Positions 7,941 through 15,546 of a stretch of DNA of 19,904 bases are shown in pieces. The notes under the pieces were generated by a model. That model was given only the letters and a program-made list of their open reading frames with translations, had not been told where the DNA came from and searched no databases. The stretch is taken from positions 237,501 to 257,404 of the forward strand of contig CAJNDS010000008.1 in the NCBI GenBank assembly GCA_905221605.1, read 5' to 3'. How positions within the stretch are numbered: the stretch's first letter is position 1; each line of letters starts with the position of its first letter. The DNA is from Symbiodinium natans. Its lineage: Eukaryota; Sar; Dinophyceae; Suessiales; Symbiodiniaceae. The position numbers were made by a program, and so were the translations under genes.

Positions 7941-8099
7941 TAAGAAAACACGAAACCCTATAAACTCGATCTAGAAACCCTAGACTCTTAAGCCCTAAGA
8001 AAACCCTAAACGCCCTAAAGCCCTAAACGCCCCAAATCACAAGCCCTGAGCCCGAGATACCCTAAGCTCGAGGATCCCCATGTTTCGGTTTCAGGGGCG

Positions 8100-9028
8100 A
8101 TGAGGGGTTCTGTGAGGGCATTGAAGACCGATGTAAACCCTAGACCCTATTTAAATAACCCTAAACCTTTCTTAAACTCTAAACCTTAAACAACCCTCAA
8201 CCCTAAATAGCCCTCAACCCTAAACCCTAAACCCTAAACCCTACACCCTAAACCCTAAACCTAAACCCTAAACCCGAAACCCTAGGGGTCAAGTTAGGGA
8301 GGCGCTGGTGTTTACACTCGAAAGGGTGCACGAAGGGCTTCTATGGGGTTCTTGATTCTATGGGGCTCCCCAGGCTCCCTAAGCTTCCCCAAGGTTCCCT
8401 AGGTAGCTACCCCCCCCCCTCCCTCCCTAACCCTAAACCCTAAACCCTAAACCCTAAACCCTAAACCCTAAACCCTAAACCCTAAACCCTAAACCCTAAA
8501 CCCTAAACCCTAAACCCTAAACCCTAAACCCTAAACCCTAACCCCCCCTCCCTTAACAATAACTGAGCCCTGAATTTGAGAGTTGAGGGCTGAGGGTTTA
8601 GGGTTTAGGGCAAGGGTGTAGGGTTTAGGATTTAGGGTTTGGGGCTTAGGGCTTAGGGTCTTGGAGTGTTGAGTTCGGATCTATGGTTTCGGGGGGCAAC
8701 CAAGCGCATTTGGAGTGTGCCACACTGCCCAGAGCCGAATCCAAGTTAGTGCCGGTCTAGGCCTCGTTCGCTCGTATAAGCCGAGAAGCAAATCCGGAAG
8801 CGGTCATACACAACATCCCTAACCCTAAACCCTAAACTCTAAACCCTAACCCCTAAACCCTAAACACAACAGCGCTTCTGGCAATCGCGTATTGAGCAAC
8901 ACCCAACAAAGCAGCACAAAGCTGTTTGCCCAATGGTTGGTCCAAACAGAGCACCAACTTGTAAGCCCGTTGAAATCAAGTCATATTGGCATTTAGGTCT
9001 TGGTGACAGTCAATCTCATCAACAATGA
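8100..9028 (+). CDS. Four-exon hypothetical protein, ATG to stop (99 aa)
   Basis: Not recognised. Exons 8100-8132, 8294-8364, 8705-8744 and 8873-9028 total 300 bases. The start MRGSVRALKTD lies six bases after TTTCGGTTTCAG (AG at 8093-8094), which would suit a spliced-leader acceptor. Next are LGRRWCLHSKGCTKGFYGVL and FGVCHTAQSRIQ. The last exon is long and open, RFWQSRIEQHPTKQHKAVCP and onward to LGDSQSHQQ, with TGA at 9026-9028. It is Cys/His/Gln-rich. Donors are GT at 8133 (GTAAAC), GC at 8365 and GT at 8745 (GTTAGT). The second exon could run to 8402. The minus strand over 8993-9060 is also open. The last exon is the best supported. Confidence 0.45.
8217..8285. repeat. Interstitial telomeric array, C-strand
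   Basis: About nine CCCTAAA-type units in the proposed intron 8133-8293. Confidence 0.9.
8366..8402 (-). repeat. Dispersed repeat shared with 12963-13000 (opposite strand)
   Basis: On the reverse strand it reads CTAGGGAACCTTGGGGAAGC then TTAGGGAGCCTGGGGAG. This matches 12963-13000 with only a few differences. Confidence 0.7.
8427..8543. repeat. Interstitial telomeric array, C-strand
   Basis: About sixteen exact CCCTAAA units bounded by C-rich CCCTCC stretches on both sides. Confidence 0.95.
8596..8660. repeat. Degenerate telomeric block, G-strand
   Basis: GGGTTTAGGG copies with GGGCTTAG and GGATTTAG variants. Confidence 0.8.
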
Positions 9029-9134
9029 CCGGTTTAAGCTGCTTTCCCCTGCACCACCGCAACTCCCAAAACACCCGAAGCACAACACCCTAAACCCTAT
9101 TCTTTGAACCCTAAACCCTACAGGGTGTACCTTT

Positions 9135-9136
<2 letters not shown>

Positions 9137-9177
<41 letters not shown>
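9137..9177. repeat. Poly(C) run of about 41
   Basis: An uninterrupted C tract, followed by TGGTGCGAAG and then an exon-like island. It could serve as an extreme polypyrimidine tract. Its true length should be treated as uncertain, because such runs are hard to sequence. Confidence 0.9.
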
Positions 9178-9187
9178 TGGTGCGAAG

Positions 9188-9299
9188 GTGAGAGAAGTGC
9201 CCATCCATCTACCTAGCTTCGACGACGTCTCTCGGCACACACCCCAAGAACCCCCCGGGTATCCCATTCTGAATCCTCCCCCCCGGAACCCCAAGCCCT
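9188..9299 (+). CDS. Exon-like island
   Basis: After GCGAAG (AG at 9186-9187) it reads VREVPIHLPSFDDVSRHTPQ, then EPPGYPILNPPPRNPKP, and hits a TAA supplied by the following CCCTAAA array. The upstream C run would be Pro if translated. No phase-compatible link to the next exon was found. Confidence 0.4.
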
Positions 9300-9550
9300 A
9301 AACCCTAAACCCTAAACCCTGAATTTGTCAAATGTCGAACGCCTAGACCCTAAACCTTAAACCCTCAACCCTAAAAGCCTCTAACCCCTAACCCCTTCAA
9401 CTATACAGCAAACTCCCAAAAGTTGGAACATGATTACCCTCATACCCCAAGAGGGTTACTTTAAAGGAAATGCGTAGGGGTTGCGTTTGTTCTAGGGTTT
9501 AGGGGTTATTTGTCAAGCCCTAAAACCCTAAACCCTAAACCCTAAACCCG
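9297..9550. repeat. Degenerate C-strand telomeric stretch
   Basis: CCCTAAA units at 9297-9320, 9350-9400 and 9520-9550. The unique part 9415-9495 has ATTACCCTC / GAGGGTTACT as an 8-9-bp inverted pair. No gene seen. Confidence 0.75.
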
Positions 9551-9570
9551 AAACTCTAATCACAACCCAG

Positions 9571-10699
9571 GTGCTCATACCCTCAAGGCCGACGCCGGTC
9601 ATCGCTGCGACCCCAGCCCTGCCTGTGCTTCGTGGGTTTTCGTCCCCTTGCGGCCCTAAACCCTAAACCCTAAACCCTAAACCCTAAACCCTAAACCCCG
9701 AAGGTTCGGGTTGAGAGTGTAAGGGTCTCGGGCCTGGAGGGCCCGGAGAGCTGAGGGCTGCTCCTAACTGAACCCTAAACCCTAAACCCTAAACCCTAAA
9801 CCCTAAACCCTAAACCCTAAACCCTAAACCCTAAACCCTAAACCCTAAACCCTAAACCCTAAACCCTAAACCCTAAACCCTAAACCCTGACCTCAACAGC
9901 CGGACTTGGGAGCCGTCTCGACCAGATGGCGAATTCTTTTACATGGCATGTGCAGTAGGGTTTGGGGTTTAGGGTTTCGGGTTCTACGTGGTACTTGGAG
10001 GTTCAGGGTACTTAGGAAATATCAGTGTAGTTCTAACCCACATATAAGCCTTTCAAACACCCTAGTAGGGTTCTCAGTGGGTTATGCGCACACTTATAAT
10101 TGGGTTTCCAAGTACCATGAACCTCCAAGTATGTGAAGAATTAGGACAAGTACCTTGACACGAGCACCAATCGCAAGAGAGCCTCAGTGCTTCAGAGAAC
10201 GTCAATCATCGTCCTCACTCTCTTCCTGGATTCCTCGCTGGCGGTGGAAAACCTGGCAGAACAAGCGTGCAGTTGACAAACGAATAGATGACCAGCCCAC
10301 TCGCCGCCTCCATCATCCAAGCCTTCCAGCAAACAGGGCGATGAAGGATTTTGAAGCTATCGACCTCGTGAGCTTGCAAGACTTGGAGCATGTGAGGAAA
10401 GCAGCGCAAGCAAGGCGGAGGACACTCGGCTCGGGCTTAGGGTTTAGGGCTCAGGGTCTAGGGTCTAGGGTCTAGGGTCTAGGGTTTAGGGTTTAGGGTT
10501 TAGGGTGGCTACGAGGACCCAGGCCCTTATTCCCTTTTTTAGGGCTTCGGTTTCCTGATAAGTACTTCTTAAACCCAAAAGGAGCAACCTTCGTCTTCCT
10601 ACAGGTCACTCTTGGGTCTCGGTGTTCGGGTTCGGGGCTTGGGGCTTTCCGAGCTCCTTCCCCCCCCCCGCCCCCCCCTCGCTAGATCTCAAACCTTAA
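9571..10699 (+). CDS. Four-exon hypothetical protein, 5' end unresolved
   Basis: Not recognised. Exons 9571-9652, 9900-9954, 10196-10434 and 10605-10699 total 471 bases. They read VLIPSRPTPVIAATPALPVL, then GLGSRLDQMANSFTWHVQ. The long exon 3 has Ser-rich RQSSSSLSSW, a basic WRWKTWQNKRAVDKRIDDQ and a helical AIDLVSLQDLEHVRKAAQAR. The last exon reads GHSWVSVFGFGAWGF, is Pro-rich, and ends at TAA 10697-10699. Acceptors are CAACCCAG (9570), CCTCAACAG (9899), GTGCTTCAG (10195) and the very good CTTCGTCTTCCTACAG (10604). Donors are GC at 9653, GT at 9955 and GC at 10435. All phases agree. Exon 3 is the most convincing coding stretch, although it is not clearly open in one frame only. Confidence 0.45.
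9653..9697. repeat. Interstitial telomeric array, C-strand
   Basis: About six exact CCCTAAA units. The unique piece after it (9700-9770) is open as VRVESVRVSGLEGPES but was not used in the model. Confidence 0.9.
9772..9888. repeat. Interstitial telomeric array, C-strand
   Basis: About sixteen exact CCCTAAA units, immediately before the acceptor CTGACCTCAACAG. Confidence 0.95.
9992..10131. mobile_element. 140-bp inverted-repeat element in an intron
   Basis: Arms 9992-10013 and 10110-10131 (TACTTGGAGGTTCA then a GGTACTT end) match at 21 of 22 positions. An inner pair AACCCACATATAAG / CTTATAATTGGGTT matches at 12 of 14. It lies within the proposed intron 9955-10195. Confidence 0.7.
10435..10506. 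repeat. G-strand array with TCTAGGG variants
   Basis: GCTTAGGG at the proposed donor is followed by TTTAGGG, about four TCTAGGG units, and TTTAGGG again. Confidence 0.9.
10521..10604 (+). repeat. Dispersed repeat family, copy D, ending in a splice acceptor
   Basis: GGCCCTTATTCCCTTTTTTA, GGTTTCCTGATAAG, ACCCAAAAGGAGCAACC, and the end TCTTCCTACAG, after which the last exon of the 9571-10699 model begins. Confidence 0.6.
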
Positions 10700-10719
10700 G
10701 CCCGGAAACTCCAAGCCTT

Positions 10720-10935
10720 GGACCCTCAGCCCTGAAACCCCGAACCCCTGAAACCCTAAACCCCAAACCCCAAACCCTAAATCCTAAACCCGAAACCCCA
10801 AACCCTAAACCCCAAACCCCTGAACCCTAAACCCGAAACCCCAAACCCTGAACCCTAAACCCGAAACCCCAAACCCTAAACCCCAAAACCCTGAACCCTA
10901 AACCCGAAACCCCAAACCCTAAATCCTAAACCCTT
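10720..10935. repeat. Degenerate telomeric block, C-strand, with a higher-order unit
   Basis: CCCTAAA, CCCGAAA, CCCCAAA and CCCTGAA alternate in a recurring multi-unit pattern (CCCTAAACCCGAAACCCCAAA recurs as three seven-base steps), which suggests duplication of groups of units. Confidence 0.85.
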
Positions 10936-10947
10936 GCCCCCCGACAG

Positions 10948-12002
10948 CCTGAGGCTGATACGCCGGTCATCAAGGCGCGCTGAAGGGGGGCTGGGGGGAG
11001 GGGGGGTAGGCTTTAGGGTTTAGGGTTTTGGATTTTGGGTTTTGGGGGTTGGGTGTCGAGTTTGTCCTCAAGGCTTAGTAGGGTGGAGTGTAGGGTTTAG
11101 AGATTTAGGGCCTCTACTTCAATGTTTCGGCTGAAGCTTCAAAAGGCTTTTCGGCTTTGAACGGAGTAGTTCGACCGGGGTCTGTGCTTCGCCAGCCTTG
11201 CTGCGGGTTGTGAGGACGAGCTTCGTCGGCTTCCAGGTCTTCAGTTTGCTGACCCTAAACCCTAAACCCTAAACCCTAAACCCTAAACCCTAAACCCTAA
11301 ACCCTAAACCCTAAACCCTAAACCCTAAACCCTAAACCCTAAACCCTAAACCCCCTAAACCCTAAACCCTAACCCTAAAAAACCCTAAACCCTAAACCCT
11401 AAACCCAAGACAGGACCCCCCCCCCCCCTATTATAAAACCCCGAGCCTTGCATAATGTAGGGGTCGGAATCACTACCATTAGCACTCCCTTAGGGTTGCT
11501 TTTCCTTATACTCTAGCAAGCCCTAAATCCCTATTCTAGTTGTTCAGGTCCCTATCCCTAAACCCTAAACCCTAAACCCTAAACCCTAAACCCTAAACCC
11601 TAAACCCTAAACCCTATTCAGGCCCCTGCACTACTGCTGAACAGCAGGACCCGGTCGCGCCACCTGTGGTGGTACAAACTCCTCCCGCCGCGCGCCACTT
11701 CCTTGATCGACTCAGGGCGTCAGGGTTTAGGGTTTAGGGTTTAGGTTTAGGGTTTAGGGTTTAGGGTTTAGGGTTTAGGGTTTAGGGTTTAGGGTTTAGG
11801 GGTTCGAGGGATGAAGACTCGTGCTCCAAAGGTTGTACCCCTAAAGGTTCTCCTTACAATAATCCTAATATGGCCCTTATATTCTTTCAGGGATCCTGAA
11901 ACAGGGACCCCAAAACCCAAGGGTGCAACCTTAAGGGTCCAAGGTAGAACCCCTAGAAGGGTTCGAGGTGGAAAGGGTTCAGAGGCTAAAAGGACCTTAT
12001 AA
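10948..12002 (+). CDS. Four-exon hypothetical protein, basic C-terminus
   Basis: Not recognised. Exons 10948-10974, 11170-11236, 11622-11724 and 11891-12002 total 309 bases. They read PEADTPVIK, FDRGLCFASLAAGCEDELRR, then CTTAEQQDPVAPPVVVQTPP with AARHFLDRLRAS. The last exon is Lys/Arg/Gly-rich, DPETGTPKPKGATLRVQGRT, and ends at TAA 12000-12002. Acceptors: CCCCCCGACAG (10947), GGAGTAG (11169), CCCTATTCAG (11621) and TATTCTTTCAG (11890). Donors: GC at 10975, GT at 11237 and GT at 11725, the last in a G-strand repeat. All phases agree. Exon 3 is bracketed by opposite telomeric arrays. The first two exons have other open frames. No start codon was identified. Confidence 0.45.
11010..11110. repeat. 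Degenerate G-strand telomeric stretch
   Basis: GGCTTTAGGGTTTAGGG and mutated copies after a G-rich tract (10983-11008). Confidence 0.75.
11253..11405. repeat. Interstitial telomeric array, C-strand
   Basis: About twenty CCCTAAA units with small disruptions near 11350-11385. Confidence 0.95.
11406..11556. other. Unique stretch between two C-strand arrays
   Basis: It begins with a C12 run (about 11417-11428). It has TTGCTTTTCCTTATACTCTAG and CCCTATTCTAG as possible acceptors, the first given here as two overlapping parts TTGCTTTTCC and TTATACTCTAG. No convincing exon follows. Confidence 0.5.
11556..11615. repeat. Interstitial telomeric array, C-strand
   Basis: About eight exact CCCTAAA units, ending in CCCTATTCAG, the acceptor of exon 11622. 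Confidence 0.95.
11725..11800. repeat. Interstitial telomeric array, G-strand
   Basis: About ten TTTAGGG units beginning at the donor GG|GTTTAGGG. Confidence 0.95.
11826..11945 (+). repeat. Divergent copy of the dispersed family with inverted repeats
   Basis: GGCCCTTATATTCTTTCAGG, CCCAAAACCCAAGGGTGCAACC and a TCCAAGG end follow the family order, the second here as CCCAAAACCC plus AAGGGTGCAACC. AAGGTTGTACCC (from about 11828) and GGGTGCAACCTT pair with one mismatch. TTTCAGGGATCCTGAAA is near-palindromic. Confidence 0.45.
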
Positions 12003-12240
12003 GGTTTGATGATTGCAGCGTTTCGGGTCTAAGGATAATGTTGAGGGTTTTGAGTTTACTTAAGCTGTAAGATTTTCACCATTAGAACCGCCACCTAACA
12101 CGCTCACACCAAGCCCTAAACCGCAAACCCCCCCTAAACCCCCCGAAACCCCCTAAACCCCCCTAAAAAACCCAAAACCCTTCTAAACCCTGGAGAAGCC
12201 CCAGGCAGACTCAGAGACTAAGTGACCGATGCAACCCTAA
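12003..12240. other. Unique and degenerate C-strand stretch
   Basis: 12003-12110 is unique with no clear exon. 12113-12190 holds degenerate CCCCCTAAACC units. GGAGAAGCCCCAG near 12200 could be an acceptor, with a short frame stopped soon after. Confidence 0.5.
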
Positions 12241-12317
12241 GGGTCCATGTACCTTACTACTATTTACCTAGGCCTTAAAGTACTTCCTATATAGGGACTG
12301 TTGGGCCCAAGTATTCC
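12241..12317 (-). mobile_element. Small inverted-repeat element, copy 1
   Basis: It starts GGGTCCATGTACC, has the core CCTTAAAGTACTTCCTATAT followed by AGGGACT, and ends GGGCCCAAGTATTCC. The reverse complement of 16890-16985 carries the same three parts in the same order (core 26 of 27 identical), so these are two copies of one element in opposite orientation. Confidence 0.7.
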
Positions 12318-12352
12318 TAAACCCTAAACCCTAAACCTTGAGACAGCAGATA

Positions 12353-12450
12353 TGGACCCTTAGGGCAAGCTGGTACACTTCAAGTTTCTCATCCAGAGGT
12401 GGAGGCGTTCCACCCACCGATGAGTCGACTGCCAAGAAGCAGAACATCCC
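12353..12450 (+). CDS. Exon-like island
   Basis: It lies between two C-strand arrays. After GAGACAG it reads IWTLRASWYTSSFSSRGGGV and onward. After the better acceptor TTTCTCATCCAG another frame gives VEAFHPPMSRLPRSR. I cannot tell which is used. It may be a 5' exon of the 12524 gene. Confidence 0.35.
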
Positions 12451-12521
12451 TAAACCCTAAACCCTAAACCCTAAATCCTAAACCCTAAACCCTAAACCCT
12501 AAACCCTAAACCCTAAACCCC
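12449..12521. repeat. Interstitial telomeric array, C-strand
   Basis: About ten CCCTAAA units ending CCCCAG, the acceptor for the 12524 exon. Confidence 0.95.
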
Positions 12522-12523
12522 AG

Positions 12524-12858
12524 GGAGGCGAGCTGGATGGACTTCTGTCTGCCCCCCCTCGACTTCACCAGGGCAAATTGCCGCTTTTTTGGGGTTTAGG
12601 GGTTTAGGGTTTAGGGCTTTGGGTCTAGGGTTTAGGGTTTAGGGTTGGCCCACAATTGCCGGCCAGCGCATATTGTCGGCCCGGGGCCGCAGATGGGCCT
12701 CATGGCACTGGCACCTTTGATGGACTTCTTCTTCTTCAATTCAATACTAAACCCTAAACCCCAAACCCTGAACCCTAAACCCTAAACCCCAGGGAGGAGA
12801 GTTGGGTGGACCTCTTCTGCAATTCAAAGATGTGGGGCGCTCTCTGAGTGAACTTTGA
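12524..12858 (+). CDS. Duplicated-exon locus (three related exons)
   Basis: Exons 12524-12593, 12693-12757 and 12793-12858 resemble one another. The first reads GGELDGLLSAPPRLHQGKLP and onward to a donor G|GTTTAGGG at 12594. The second follows GGGGCCGCAG, is phase-compatible with the first, and reads GPHGTGTFDGLLLLQFNTKP to a TAA made by the next CCCTAAA array. The third follows CCCCAG and reads GGELGGPLLQFKDVGRSLSE, then L and TGA at 12856-12858. FDGLLLLQFN and LGGPLLQFKD align without gaps, which supports these frames as coding. The second and third are probably alternative ends or paralogous copies, since no donor follows the second. Function unknown. Confidence 0.5.
12594..12646. repeat. 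Telomeric block, G-strand
   Basis: About seven TTTAGGG-type units after the proposed donor. Confidence 0.9.
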
Positions 12859-13088
12859 GCCGTCTACACCAGCAGGCTGTCGCTACGCAATGGCTTGCGA
12901 CTTGCGTGCTGCTTTTGTTATAGGTTCTTAGGGGGGGGGGGGGGTTCAAGGGGGGCAGCGAGCTAGGGAACCTTAGGGAAGCTTTGGGAGCCTTAGGGAG
13001 TCGTAGGGAGAGGGGAACCTTGGGTTACATACTCGCCTTGAAGCCCCCTCCCTTAAGGAGCCTATGTATGTTCACGTTAAGGACGCAG
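12859..13088. other. Unique stretch with G run and dispersed repeat
   Basis: G14 run (about 12931-12944), then 12963-13000, which matches 8366-8402 on the other strand. The rest shows no convincing exon. Confidence 0.6.
12963..13000 (+). repeat. Dispersed repeat shared with 8366-8402
   Basis: CTAGGGAACCTTAGGGAAGC then TTTGGGAGCCTTAGGGAG. It is flanked by a G run, as its partner is flanked by a C run on the opposite strand. Confidence 0.7.
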
Positions 13089-13155
13089 GGTTTCTGCGCG
13101 AAATAGTGCAGTGCGCAACCGCCGCCGGAAACGATTTAATTTTCAAGACGAGTTG
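13089..13155 (+). CDS. Terminal-exon-like island
   Basis: After AAGGACGCAG it reads FLREIVQCATAAGNDLIFKT, then S and TGA at 13153-13155. The phase fits the donor at 12594, so it is an alternative 3' end for the 12524 gene. TAATTTTCAA / TTGAAATTA forms a small hairpin around the stop. Confidence 0.4.
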
Positions 13156-13198
13156 AAATTAGTGAATTTGGATAAGGACTAAACTTATTTGGAGTAAC

Positions 13199-13750
13199 AT
13201 GTGTACTCAAGCTGGAGTTGGGGCACGAAATCATGGTCCCGTACGTTGTGATTTCCAGCAGACGGTAGTGTCGCAGGCCGAAACGCCTCACGTACTGATG
13301 TCACCCTCCACCCTAACCCTAAACCCTAAACCCTAAACCCTATAAACCCTAAGCCTGAAACCCCAAGAACCTTCGAGCTCCCAAAACTCGATCTCCCGCG
13401 AACGCCCGTGACTGGTTCTGAATAGGGTTTAGGGTTTAGGGTTACTAGGGTTAGTAGAGTTAGGGTTGATATAGGGTTAATAATTTAGCTAGGGTTGGTA
13501 GGGTTAATAGTTTGGGTTTATAAGAGTTAATATGGCTTTGAGTTTAGGATGTAGGGTTCTATCCCCTTGTAGAAGCAAAAGAGGGACAACGTCTCGGCGG
13601 TTCTCTCCGTCGGCTGCTGGGGCTCATGGGCTTCAAGCTGTTGAGGGTTAATCGGGTTTAGGGTTTAGGGTTTAGGGTTTAGGGTAGCTGAAAAGTTCTG
13701 TTCAGCAAGGTTTCTCCCGAATTCCCTACGAAGGACTACCTAAACCCTAG
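13199..13750 (+). CDS. Four-exon hypothetical protein, ATG to stop (90 aa)
   Basis: Not recognised. Exons 13199-13291, 13354-13414, 13573-13646 and 13706-13750 total 273 bases. It starts MCTQAGVGARNHGPVRCDFQ, continues ETPRTFELPKLDLPRTPVT, then AKEGQRLGGSLRRLLGLMGF, and ends QGFSRIPYEGLPKP with TAG at 13748-13750. All donors are GT (13292, 13415, 13647). The acceptors at 13572 (ATCCCCTTGTAG) and 13705 (GTTCTGTTCAG) are very good, and the one at 13353 lies in a telomeric unit (CCCTAAG). All phases agree. TTATTTGGAG just before the ATG could be a trans-splice acceptor. The stop codon is formed by a telomere-like CCCTAG. Confidence 0.5.
13425..13535. repeat. G-strand repeats decaying into a TAGGGTT series
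   Basis: TTTAGGG copies pass into irregular TAGGGTTAATA, TAGGGTTGGTA and TAGAGTTAGGG units, 9-12 bases apart. Confidence 0.8.
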
Positions 13751-14030
13751 CCCTAGACAACCCCAGACCCTAAACCCTAAACCCTAGCCCCTAAGCCGTA
13801 GACCCTACCTAACCCTAGACCCTAAACCCTAGCCTATAAGACCCCAAACCATATCTCTAGACCCTCGACCCTAGACCAAAGACCCTAAACCCTAAAAGCC
13901 CTAAAAGCCCTAAATCACTAAACCCTAAAACCCCAAAACCCCAAAACCCCACACCCTAAAACCCTAAAACTCGAATCCTCGCCTAAACCCTAAACCCTAG
14001 CCCCTAAAGCCTAACCCGCAACCCTATAAT
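13738..14030. repeat. Degenerate telomeric block, C-strand
   Basis: CCCTAGAC, CCCTAAA, CCCTAGC and AACCCCAAA units. No gene is visible. It separates the 13199 and 14093 models. Confidence 0.85.
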
Positions 14031-14092
14031 CTAAGGGTAGTTTCAAGGGCCCTTTTTTATGGTCCCCTACCTCCCTTAAGGGGTTCTGAAGT

Positions 14093-15246
14093 ATGGGCCC
14101 AATCCGTGCACATTGCGGCACGTGGGAGCCAGTCCCTGACACGGGCAACATCAACAGGGTCTTTGTTGCTCGACCGACCATCGGCAGCGCGTTGAAGGCC
14201 ATGCGTGACAGGCACTTCAAAATTATCGCTGGCGTGGGGGTCATGACCCAGAAAGGGAAAGCTCACATGCAACGGGCTGCATCAATCGTCAAGCAGCATC
14301 TCCTTCAGTCCTGTGTGGCCAACGGGGCTTTGGCACATGTGTATGATGCGCTCTGCACAGTCCCTGAGGAGTTCAAATCCGGTAAATGGACCGAGGAACG
14401 GTTCTTGACCGCGATGCGACTTGCAGGGGTGGACATGCCTCGTGAGCTGAAGCGTACTAAGGGACCATGTAGAAACCCTTAAACCTAAACCCTAAGCCTA
14501 AGCCCTAAACCCTAAACCTAAACCCTAAACCCTAAACCCTAAACCCTAAACCCTAAACCCTAAGCCCTAAACCCTAAACCCTAAACCCTAAACCCTAAAC
14601 CCTAAACCCTAAACCCTACTCCAGAAAGCCACTGGCCTAAGACGTAAGGTAAGCCATGGACGCCGAAGAGCAAAGAGGAGGTTGCTCCGAGAGTCGGTAG
14701 CTTTGTGCACGAACTTGGGTTTCGGGTGTTTTGGGCTTAGGGTTAGGGTTTGGGGTTCAGGGTTCAGGGTTTAGGGTTTGGGGTTTAGGGATTGGGGTTT
14801 AGGGTTTAGGGTTTAGGGCTAGGAGTTAGGGTCAGGGTTTCGGGTGTTTAGGGTTTTCGTTTTGCTTGTAAGGCTTTAGGGGGTTTGGGGTTTAGGGTTA
14901 GGGTCCTTATAAGGGGTTGGGGTGTTTACAAGCGTTTAGGGTGCTTAGGGTTTATGGTGCTTGTAAGGGCGCAGGGGTTCTGGGTTCAGGGTTTAGGGTT
15001 TAGGGTTTGGGGTTTAGGGTTTAGGGTTTAGGGTTTAGGGTTTGAGAGTTTCGCGGGCTTCGGGGGTTTCGGCTGTTTCGAGGGTGCGGAGGGTTTGGAA
15101 GGCTTCGGGCTTAGGATTTGAGGGCTTTGTAGTGCCTTTACAAGGTGTATCGTGCTTATGAAAGGTTCGTAGGGTTTTGAGGGTTCAGAGTTTGAGGCTG
15201 TTGTAGGGGGTATACGGCCGTGAGATGCAAACCTTTAAAGCCCTGA
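14093..15246 (+). CDS. Hypothetical protein with the largest single exon (156 aa model)
   Basis: Not recognised. The ATG at 14093 opens a 130-codon frame, the longest clean coding stretch here: VFVARPTIGSALKAMRDRHF, then a helical KGKAHMQRAASIVKQHLLQS, LAHVYDALCTVPEEFK, and WTEERFLTAMRLAGVD. It looks like a compact mostly alpha-helical globular protein. Unspliced, it stops at 14480-14482 in the CCCTTAA of the next array. With a GT donor at 14454, exons 14649-14718 (KPWTPKSKEEVAPRVGSFVH) and 15207-15246 (GYTAVRCKPLKP, TGA 15244-15246) extend it in phase. TCTGAAG before the ATG could be a trans-splice site. The minus strand is also partly open, but the + frame is much longer. The first exon is firm, the extension tentative. 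Confidence 0.6.
14483..14625. repeat. Interstitial telomeric array, C-strand
   Basis: About twenty CCCTAAA/CCCTAAG units, ending CCCTACTCCAG. Confidence 0.95.
14719..15200. repeat. Long degenerate G-strand stretch
   Basis: TTTAGGG and TTTGGGG clusters (about 14730-14820, 14885-14905, 14985-15050) alternate with mutated, G/T-rich sequence including several GCTTGTAAGG and GTTTACAAG motifs. No exon seen. Confidence 0.85.
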
Positions 15247-15264
15247 GCAAGCCCTAGAAGAGCC

Positions 15265-15296
15265 CTAAACCCTAAACCCTAAACCCTAAACCCGAA
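15265..15296. repeat. Short telomeric array, C-strand
   Basis: About four CCCTAAA units, ending CCCGAAATAG. Confidence 0.9.
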
Positions 15297-15300
15297 ATAG

Positions 15301-15396
15301 CAGAGCCTTATCAAAGCCAAAACAAAATCCCTCTCAAAGCCCATCGCCTGGGATGCTGCCCCTTATACTGACAGTCCCCCTATTAAGGACTGTTAG
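15301..15396 (+). CDS. Terminal-exon-like island containing a hairpin
   Basis: After CGAAATAG it is open as QSLIKAKTKSLSKPIAWDAA and onward to TAG at 15394-15396. The last third of the frame lies within the 15359-15405 hairpin, so either the hairpin spans the stop codon or the exon ends earlier. No link to upstream exons was found. Confidence 0.35.
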   Translation, partial: QSLIKAKTKSLSKPIAWDAAPYTDSPPIKDC

Positions 15397-15405
15397 TATA
15401 AGGGG
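15359..15405. repeat. 19-bp near-perfect hairpin
   Basis: CCCCTTATACTGACAGTCC (15359-15377), loop CCCTATTAA, GGACTGTTAGTATAAGGGG (15387-15405). The only mismatch is G opposite T, which would be a G-U pair in RNA, so the RNA stem is fully paired. Confidence 0.9.
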
Positions 15406-15411
15406 GAGAAC

Positions 15412-15545
15412 ACCCTAAACCAAAAACCCTAAACCCTGAACCCTAAACCCTGAACCCTAAACCCTAAACCCTGAACCCTAAACCCTAAACCCCTAAACCC
15501 TAAACCCTAAACCCTAAACCCTAAACCCTAAACCCTAAACCCTAA
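15412..15545. repeat. Interstitial telomeric array, C-strand
   Basis: About eighteen units, the first half mixed CCCTAAA/CCCTGAA, the second exact. Confidence 0.95.
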
Positions 15546-15546
15546 G

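Noticed and set aside
8993-9208. Minus-strand frame with a poly-Gly run
   Set aside because: It is the complement of the poly(C) tract. The + strand exon 8873-9028 is longer and cleaner. Its small end SSLNRSLLMRLTVTKT is not strong enough alone.
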